Of a stretch of 10,050 bases of DNA, positions 5,851 through 10,050 are shown one piece after another. The first letter of the stretch is position 1. Each line of letters starts with the position of its first letter. The translations under genes and the position numbers were made by a program. Below the pieces are notes generated by a model. It made no database searches. It saw nothing but the letters and a program-made list of their open reading frames with translations, and was not told where the DNA came from. Source of the DNA: Lachnospiraceae bacterium (GTDB lineage Bacteria > Bacillota > Clostridia > Lachnospirales > Lachnospiraceae); assembly GCA_016282215.1 (NCBI GenBank), contig JAEEKC010000238.1:1-10050 (forward strand). Direction: 5' to 3'.

Positions 5851-7065
5851 ATGAGTCACAACGCGATCATCAAACTGAAAAAAGGGGAAGGACGCTACTT
5901 AAAAGCAGGAGGGGCCTGGATCTACGACAACGAGATCGATGTCTGCAGCGGCAGCTATGAAAACGGCGATATCGTAGATGTCGTGGATTTTGATGACTAC
6001 CCCCTGGGCGTGGGGTATATCAATGACAACTCCAGGATCCGCATCCGGATGCTGAGCAGAAAACCGGATACGGTGATCGATGATGCCTTCTTTTACCAGA
6101 GATTAAAGGCTGCCTGGGAGTATCGCAAATGCGTACTGGCCCCGCAGGATCTTTCCTCCTGCAGGGTGGTCTTCGGAGAGGCGGATTTCCTGCCGGGCAT
6201 CACCATCGATAAATACGAGGATATCTTGGTCGTGCAGTCGCTCTCTCTTGGCATCGACCGCTATAAGTTAAAGATCGCCGAAACGCTCATACAGATTTTT
6301 TCTGAGGACGGGATCTCGATCCGCGGCGCCTATGAGCGGAGCGATGCAAAGGAACGGAAAAAAGAAGGCCTCCCGATCCACAAAGGGATTTTGTGCGGAG
6401 AGTTTGACACCAATATCGAGATCGTCGAAAACAACGTTCATTATCTGGTGGATGTGGTAAACGGACAAAAGACAGGTTTTTTCCTGGATCAGAAATACAA
6501 CCGGCTGGCAATGCAGCGGATCTGCAAAAACAAGCATGTCCTGGACTGCTTTACCCATATGGGCACCTTTGCCCTCAACGCAGGATACGGTGGTGCCAAA
6601 AGCGTGCTGGGGCTGGACATCTCTGAATATGCCATACAGCAGGCCACAGAGAATGCAAAACGCAATCACCTGCAGGAAACCGTACAGTTTCAGGTTGCAA
6701 ATGTTTTGGACGAGCTGCCGAAGATGGTGGCAGACGGCCGGAAATTTGATGTGGTGATCCTCGATCCCCCCGCCTTTACCAAGTCAAGAGAAGCGACGCG
6801 GCAGGCGATCAGGGGATATCGCGAGATCAACATGCAGGGGCTTCGGCTGGTAGAAAACGGCGGCTACCTTGCCACGTGCTCCTGTTCCCACTTTATGACG
6901 CAGGAGCTTTTCGTCAAAACCGTAAAGGAGGCCGCCAGGTCCGTGCACAAAAGGCTGCGGCAGGTTGAAGCCCGCACCCAGGCACCGGATCACCCGATCA
7001 TCTGGGCAGCCGATGAAAGTTTTTACCTGAAATTCTATATTTTCCAGGTGGTTGAAGAAATGTAA
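5851..7065 (+). CDS. rlmI: RlmI-type class I SAM-dependent rRNA methyltransferase
   Basis: A 404-aa member of the COG1092 family; E. coli RlmI makes 5-methylcytosine at C1962 of 23S rRNA. Layout: an N-terminal PUA RNA-binding domain (about 1-70, with LKKGEGRYLKAGGAWIYDNE and YPLGVGYIN), a middle EEHEE-like domain (about 75-185), then a Rossmann methyltransferase. The latter shows GQKTGFFLDQKYNR (205-218), SAM-binding VLDCFTHMGTFALNA (230-244), LGLDIS (253-258), catalytic-loop LDPPAF (304-309) and the Cys motif ATCSCSHF (341-348). The ATG at 5851 is chosen because the PUA domain begins there and AAAGGG lies about 7 nt upstream. An in-frame ATG at 5788 would add 21 residues unlike the family and lacks a ribosome site. 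It is transcribed alone, divergent from holB and convergent with glgB. The family is sure; the exact target base is inferred. Confidence 0.9.
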   Translation: MSHNAIIKLKKGEGRYLKAGGAWIYDNEIDVCSGSYENGDIVDVVDFDDYPLGVGYINDNSRIRIRMLSRKPDTVIDDAFFYQRLKAAWEYRKCVLAPQDLSSCRVVFGEADFLPGITIDKYEDILVVQSLSLGIDRYKLKIAETLIQIFSEDGISIRGAYERSDAKERKKEGLPIHKGILCGEFDTNIEIVENNVHYLVDVVNGQKTGFFLDQKYNRLAMQRICKNKHVLDCFTHMGTFALNAGYGGAKSVLGLDISEYAIQQATENAKRNHLQETVQFQVANVLDELPKMVADGRKFDVVILDPPAFTKSREATRQAIRGYREINMQGLRLVENGGYLATCSCSHFMTQELFVKTVKEAARSVHKRLRQVEARTQAPDHPIIWAADESFYLKFYIFQVVEEM

Positions 7066-7089
7066 CATCAAATAAAATGTAACATCAAA
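7059..7089 (+). repeat. 14-bp tandem direct repeat at the rlmI stop codon
   Basis: AATGTAACATCAAA occurs at 7059-7072 and again at 7076-7089, a 17-bp period. The first copy carries the rlmI-like stop codon (TAA, 7063-7065); the second runs into the A-run of the terminator. It looks like a small local duplication. Confidence 0.7.
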
Positions 7090-7126
7090 AAAACCGTTAT
7101 CCGCATTTTACGGACAACGGTTTTTT
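7087..7126. terminator. bidirectional intrinsic terminator between rlmI-like gene and glgB
   Basis: The stem CCGTT-a-TCCG (7094-7103) pairs with CGGA-c-AACGG (7111-7120) around a 7-nt loop CATTTTA, with one A-C mismatch. Six Ts (7121-7126) follow on the plus strand. Seven As (7087-7093) precede it, giving a T-run on the minus strand. It therefore can end both the plus-strand rlmI-like transcript, 22 nt after its stop, and the minus-strand glgB transcript, about 50 nt after its stop. Confidence 0.92.
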
Positions 7127-7176
7127 ATTTTCATCTTACGGTCAAAGCACTGCGGATCGCAGTCAAATCGCAGTTA

Positions 7177-9105
7177 TCAATACAGATAGATATGAGCCGC
7201 ATAAGGAGCCAGGTCTACCAGGATCGAATAATCCCAGCCGTGGCAGTCCTCTGCTTTGGCAGATACTTCTTTGGCCACCTTCAGTCCGGTGCCGCCGTAC
7301 TGCTGCTCATCACTGTTCAGAAGCAGTTTGTATTTTTTCTTTTTCGGAACGCCTACGCGGTAACTCTTTCTTTCCATGGGAGTCATGTTCAGCACGATGA
7401 CCATGTTATTCTTGCCGTTTGCTGCCTTGCGCACGTAGGAATAAATACTGTTTTCCTTGTCATCAGGATTGAGCCACTCAAAGCTCTTCCAGTTATTATC
7501 GTTTTCGTAAAGAGCCGGATACTTGTTATAGATCTCCAGCAGGCTCTTCATATAGTTATGCAGGCATCCATGCTCCTTATCTGCCAGATAATGCCACTCA
7601 AGCTCTCTTTCTTCACTCCACTCGCAATCCTGACCGAAGTCCTGGCCCATGAACAGAAGCTTCTTGCCGCAGTGTGTGAACATGTAGGTGTAACCCACGC
7701 GCAGGTTGGCGAATTTATCTACATAAAAGCCCGGCATCTTGTTGAGCATCGAACATTTCAGATGCACCACTTCATCATGGGAAATGGGCAGGATGTAGTT
7801 TTCCGCCTCATTATAACTCATGGCAAAAGTCAGGTTGTAATGTGCACCCTTGCGAAGGATGGGATCGAGCTTCATATAAGCACAGAAATCATGCATCCAT
7901 CCCATATTCCACTTGAAGGAAAAGCCCAGTCCGCCTTCTCTCGGCTCGCCGGTTACCAGCGGCCATGCGGTGGATTCTTCTGCGATCATCATGCAGCCGG
8001 GGAATTTTTCCTTGATGATGGAATTCAGATGCCGGAAGAATTCAATCGCCTCGAGATTCTTATTGTTGCCGTAGCGGTTCGGTACCCACTCGCCGTCCCT
8101 GCGGCCGTAATCCAAATAGAGCATGGAGGCAACCGCATCAACGCGCAGGCCGTCAATATGATATTTCTTCAGCCAGTACATGGCATTTGCGATCAAAAAG
8201 TCCTTGACCTCATTTTTTCCAAAGTCAAATACCTTGGTGCCCCAGTCGGGATGCTCGCCCTTGCGGGGATCTGCATACTCAAAAAGCGGGGAACCGTCAA
8301 ACATGGAAAGTCCGAATTCATCCCGCGGGAAGTGGGCCGGTACCCAGTCCAGGATCACGCCGATGCCGGCACGGTGCAGGGTATTGACCAGATACATGAA
8401 GTCCGTGGGCTCGCCGTAGCGGGACGTCGGTGCATAGTAGCCTGTAACCTGATAGCCCCAGGAACCGTCAAAGGGATGCTCTGCGATACCCATCAGCTCC
8501 ACGTGGGTGTATTTCATGTCCTTGCAGTACTCTACGAAAGCATCTGCAAACTCGCGATAGTTGTAAAAGCCCTTGTCGGTATCGCTCTTGGGCACATCCA
8601 CCGGATGCTTTTTCCAGGAACCGATGTGGCATTCATAGATCGCCATGGGCAGTTTGTTGTTATCTTTGGTCTGCTTTGCATCTTCCCAGGCATCATCCGT
8701 CCACTTGAAGTCATTTAAGTTCGTGACTATGGATGCTGTCTCGGGACGAAGCTGCGCATAATTGGCAAAGGGGTCTGCCTTGTAGATCTTGCGGTTGTCA
8801 GCCGTGGTGATGACGAATTTGTACAGGTCGCCTTTTTTCACACCCGGAATGAACAGGGCAAAGATCTGTCCGCCGCCAAGGCGCTCCATATTGTCTTTGT
8901 AAATATCCCAATCGTTGAAATCGCCTACCACGTTCACATACTGCGCATTCGGCGCCCATACCGCAAAGTATACGCCCTTCTGGCCGTCTACTTCGGCCTC
9001 GTGGGCTCCCATTTTTTCATAGATCTCATAATGGGTTCCCTGCGCGAACAGGTACTGATCGTCCTCCGATAAGAATACTTCGTTTTTCAGTTTTTTAGCT
9101 GCCAT
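7177..9105 (-). CDS. glgB: 1,4-alpha-glucan (glycogen) branching enzyme
   Basis: A 642-aa GH13 enzyme that cuts alpha-1,4-glucan chains and rejoins them as alpha-1,6 branches in glycogen synthesis. An N-terminal CBM48 domain (about 42-115, VYFAVWAPNAQYVNVVGDF) precedes the (beta/alpha)8 barrel. The four catalytic regions are intact: DWVPAHFP (253-260), DGLRVDAVASMLYLDY (318-333, nucleophile D323), MIAEESTAWP (373-382, acid/base E376) and LPISHDEVVH (439-448, D444). A C-terminal beta domain follows. The ATG at 9105 is chosen because AAAGGGG lies upstream at usual spacing; a GTG at 9147 in the same frame would overlap the upstream gene. It lies 22 bp behind the degenerate AAA+-like gene, with no promoter or terminator between, so the two are probably one transcript. 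No other glg gene is visible in the window. Confidence 0.97.
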   Translation of the reverse strand: MAAKKLKNEVFLSEDDQYLFAQGTHYEIYEKMGAHEAEVDGQKGVYFAVWAPNAQYVNVVGDFNDWDIYKDNMERLGGGQIFALFIPGVKKGDLYKFVITTADNRKIYKADPFANYAQLRPETASIVTNLNDFKWTDDAWEDAKQTKDNNKLPMAIYECHIGSWKKHPVDVPKSDTDKGFYNYREFADAFVEYCKDMKYTHVELMGIAEHPFDGSWGYQVTGYYAPTSRYGEPTDFMYLVNTLHRAGIGVILDWVPAHFPRDEFGLSMFDGSPLFEYADPRKGEHPDWGTKVFDFGKNEVKDFLIANAMYWLKKYHIDGLRVDAVASMLYLDYGRRDGEWVPNRYGNNKNLEAIEFFRHLNSIIKEKFPGCMMIAEESTAWPLVTGEPREGGLGFSFKWNMGWMHDFCAYMKLDPILRKGAHYNLTFAMSYNEAENYILPISHDEVVHLKCSMLNKMPGFYVDKFANLRVGYTYMFTHCGKKLLFMGQDFGQDCEWSEERELEWHYLADKEHGCLHNYMKSLLEIYNKYPALYENDNNWKSFEWLNPDDKENSIYSYVRKAANGKNNMVIVLNMTPMERKSYRVGVPKKKKYKLLLNSDEQQYGGTGLKVAKEVSAKAEDCHGWDYSILVDLAPYAAHIYLY

Positions 9106-9127
9106 ACCCTGACCCCTTTCTATTTTT

Positions 9128-10050
9128 TTACATAAAATCTTTCTCACGCAGCACTACCATATCCTCTTTGTCGTAACGCTTCGAGAATACGATGTCCATC
9201 AGGTGGCCGACGCTCTTTTTCTCTGCCTTGGAGATGGCCTGGTCCACGATCTGCTTCACCTCATCGATGGTCACTGCGTGATCGATCCGCTGTCTCTCTT
9301 CAATGCGGTTGTAAAGAGCCAGCCTCCCCATATCGTCAATGGAATACTCTTTCTTGTTCGCATACAGCTGTGCAAAGCGCACCAGACCGTTATTGTCGAG
9401 CACATCGATCGTGATGGTCTTTGTAAAGAATTCCGGCAGTCGCGGATACGTCTTTTTCAGCCGCTCGATGCCTTCCGGCAGGTCATTTATGATCAGCAGG
9501 ATCTCGCTGACACTCTGCGCAGCGCGTATCATGCGGTCGCAGGTATCCGTCGTCATTTCACCGGCGCGGTCTACGATCAGACAGCCGCCTTCATGTTCTT
9601 TCAGATAAGCATCGATATCCTTGCCGGAAAGTTCTTCCGCCGTCAGCGCTGCCATCCTTGCAGTGATCTGCGGCTTGGAAAGTCCCATGGCGATGACCAG
9701 TTCTCTTGAAAATGCATCCGGTTCCGTACCTTCCTCACCGGTGATGATCAGATTCCCTGCCATCGGCGTAAGATCAGCATTATCGATGGTCTCCGCGATG
9801 AGCTGCTGCATCTGCTTGCCCTGTGCCGCGGATGAGAAGATGTCTTTTTCTTCTTTTGTCAAAATACGATAATCGGATTCTACGGCCGGCTGCGGGCTCT
9901 CCTGCGGTGCCGCCCCGGTACCGCCCGTAGCAGCTTCTGCCGGCTGCGTGCTTTCCGCCGTCGCTCCTGCTGCCGGTGCGTCCGTTGCTGCAATAGCATT
10001 CTGGATCGCTACGGCTGCCGCATCCGTCGATACCGGTGTTTCTGCTGCAG
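9128..10050 (-). CDS. large protein with Ala/Pro/Thr-rich linker and degenerate CbxX/SpoVK-like AAA+ domain (C-terminal part)
   Basis: 306 residues are visible, open to the right edge, so the N-terminus lies outside. The first 55 or so (about 9886-10050) are a low-complexity Ala/Pro/Thr/Gly/Gln/Glu linker. The rest reads like a CbxX/CfqX (SpoVK-like) AAA+ domain with decayed motifs. At the Walker A place is TGEEGTEPD (9716-9742), where GxxGxGKT would have Gly and Lys. At Walker B is CLIVDRA (9563-9583), with Arg for the catalytic Glu. The sensor-1/arginine-finger stretch is LLIINDLPEGIERL then YPRLPEFFTKTITID (9404-9499), matching the family pattern AGY...NPGLRSRFP...IEF without the arginines. 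A small helical lid-like domain follows. It would be a pseudo-ATPase by this reading, or the inactive last module of a multi-AAA protein. A TTG at 9862 is not a likely start, since the frame stays open with coherent composition. It probably shares a transcript with glgB. No function can be named. Confidence 0.7.
   Translation of the reverse strand, partial: AAETPVSTDAAAVAIQNAIAATDAPAAGATAESTQPAEAATGGTGAAPQESPQPAVESDYRILTKEEKDIFSSAAQGKQMQQLIAETIDNADLTPMAGNLIITGEEGTEPDAFSRELVIAMGLSKPQITARMAALTAEELSGKDIDAYLKEHEGGCLIVDRAGEMTTDTCDRMIRAAQSVSEILLIINDLPEGIERLKKTYPRLPEFFTKTITIDVLDNNGLVRFAQLYANKKEYSIDDMGRLALYNRIEERQRIDHAVTIDEVKQIVDQAISKAEKKSVGHLMDIVFSKRYDKEDMVVLREKDFM

Noticed and set aside
7192..8718. 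508-codon plus-strand reading frame antisense to glgB
   Set aside because: It lies wholly opposite a clearly real branching enzyme gene, has no recognisable motifs or ribosome site, and its length follows from the codon bias of glgB.
9106..9147. Upstream GTG start for glgB
   Set aside because: It would overlap the end of the preceding gene and lacks a ribosome binding site, while the ATG at 9105 has AAAGGGG upstream.
9860..9862. TTG as the start of the AAA+-like protein
   Set aside because: The frame stays open to the window edge with coherent Ala/Pro/Thr-rich coding sequence, and no ribosome binding site precedes the TTG.

Overview
The window looks like a chromosomal core region of a Clostridia bacterium, most likely a Lachnospiraceae-type gut Firmicute. 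Three things point there. The gene order holB-ricT-trmN-(small gene)-rsmI matches the conserved Firmicutes neighbourhood known from Bacillus subtilis (holB-yaaT-yabA-yabB-yazA-yabC). Ribosome binding sites are strong AGGAG types, and the predicted promoters are sigma-A-like with 17-bp spacers. The assignment comes from gene content and style, not from a database match. No phage, IS element, CRISPR array, rRNA or tRNA was found.

Layout, left to right. Positions 1-495 (minus) hold the 5' part of a DHH-family phosphoesterase gene that runs off the left edge, with its own promoter at 640-668. Positions 677-913 (minus) encode a stand-alone acyl carrier protein with its own promoter at 1003-1031. 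Positions 1099-5592 (minus) are a five-gene operon, transcribed right to left from a promoter at 5622-5650: holB (DNA polymerase III delta'), ricT (PSP1/YaaT protein with a very long RG/N-rich tail), trmN6-like tRNA methyltransferase, a 72-aa cysteine-containing protein of unknown function, and rsmI (16S rRNA C1402 2'-O-methyltransferase). A 130-bp structured repeat-like block sits between trmN6 and the 72-aa gene.

Positions 5593-5850 are a divergent intergenic region holding a large concentric inverted repeat. Positions 5851-7065 (plus) encode an RlmI-type rRNA methyltransferase, ended by a good intrinsic terminator that also works in reverse for the convergent glgB. Positions 7177-9105 (minus) are glgB (glycogen branching enzyme). 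22 bp upstream of it, the same transcript carries the C-terminal part of a large protein (9128 to beyond the right edge). That part has an Ala/Pro/Thr-rich linker followed by what reads as a CbxX/SpoVK-like AAA+ fold with every catalytic motif lost.

Themes: RNA modification enzymes (TrmN6, RsmI, RlmI) cluster with replication (HolB) and mRNA maturation (RicT), as in many Firmicutes, beside lipid (ACP) and glycogen (GlgB) functions. Most of the window is ordinary core genome. The points most worth a second look are the apparent pseudo-AAA+ protein next to glgB, the RG-rich tail on RicT, the palindrome between the divergent holB and rlmI promoters, and the structured intergenic block that supplies the end of trmN6.
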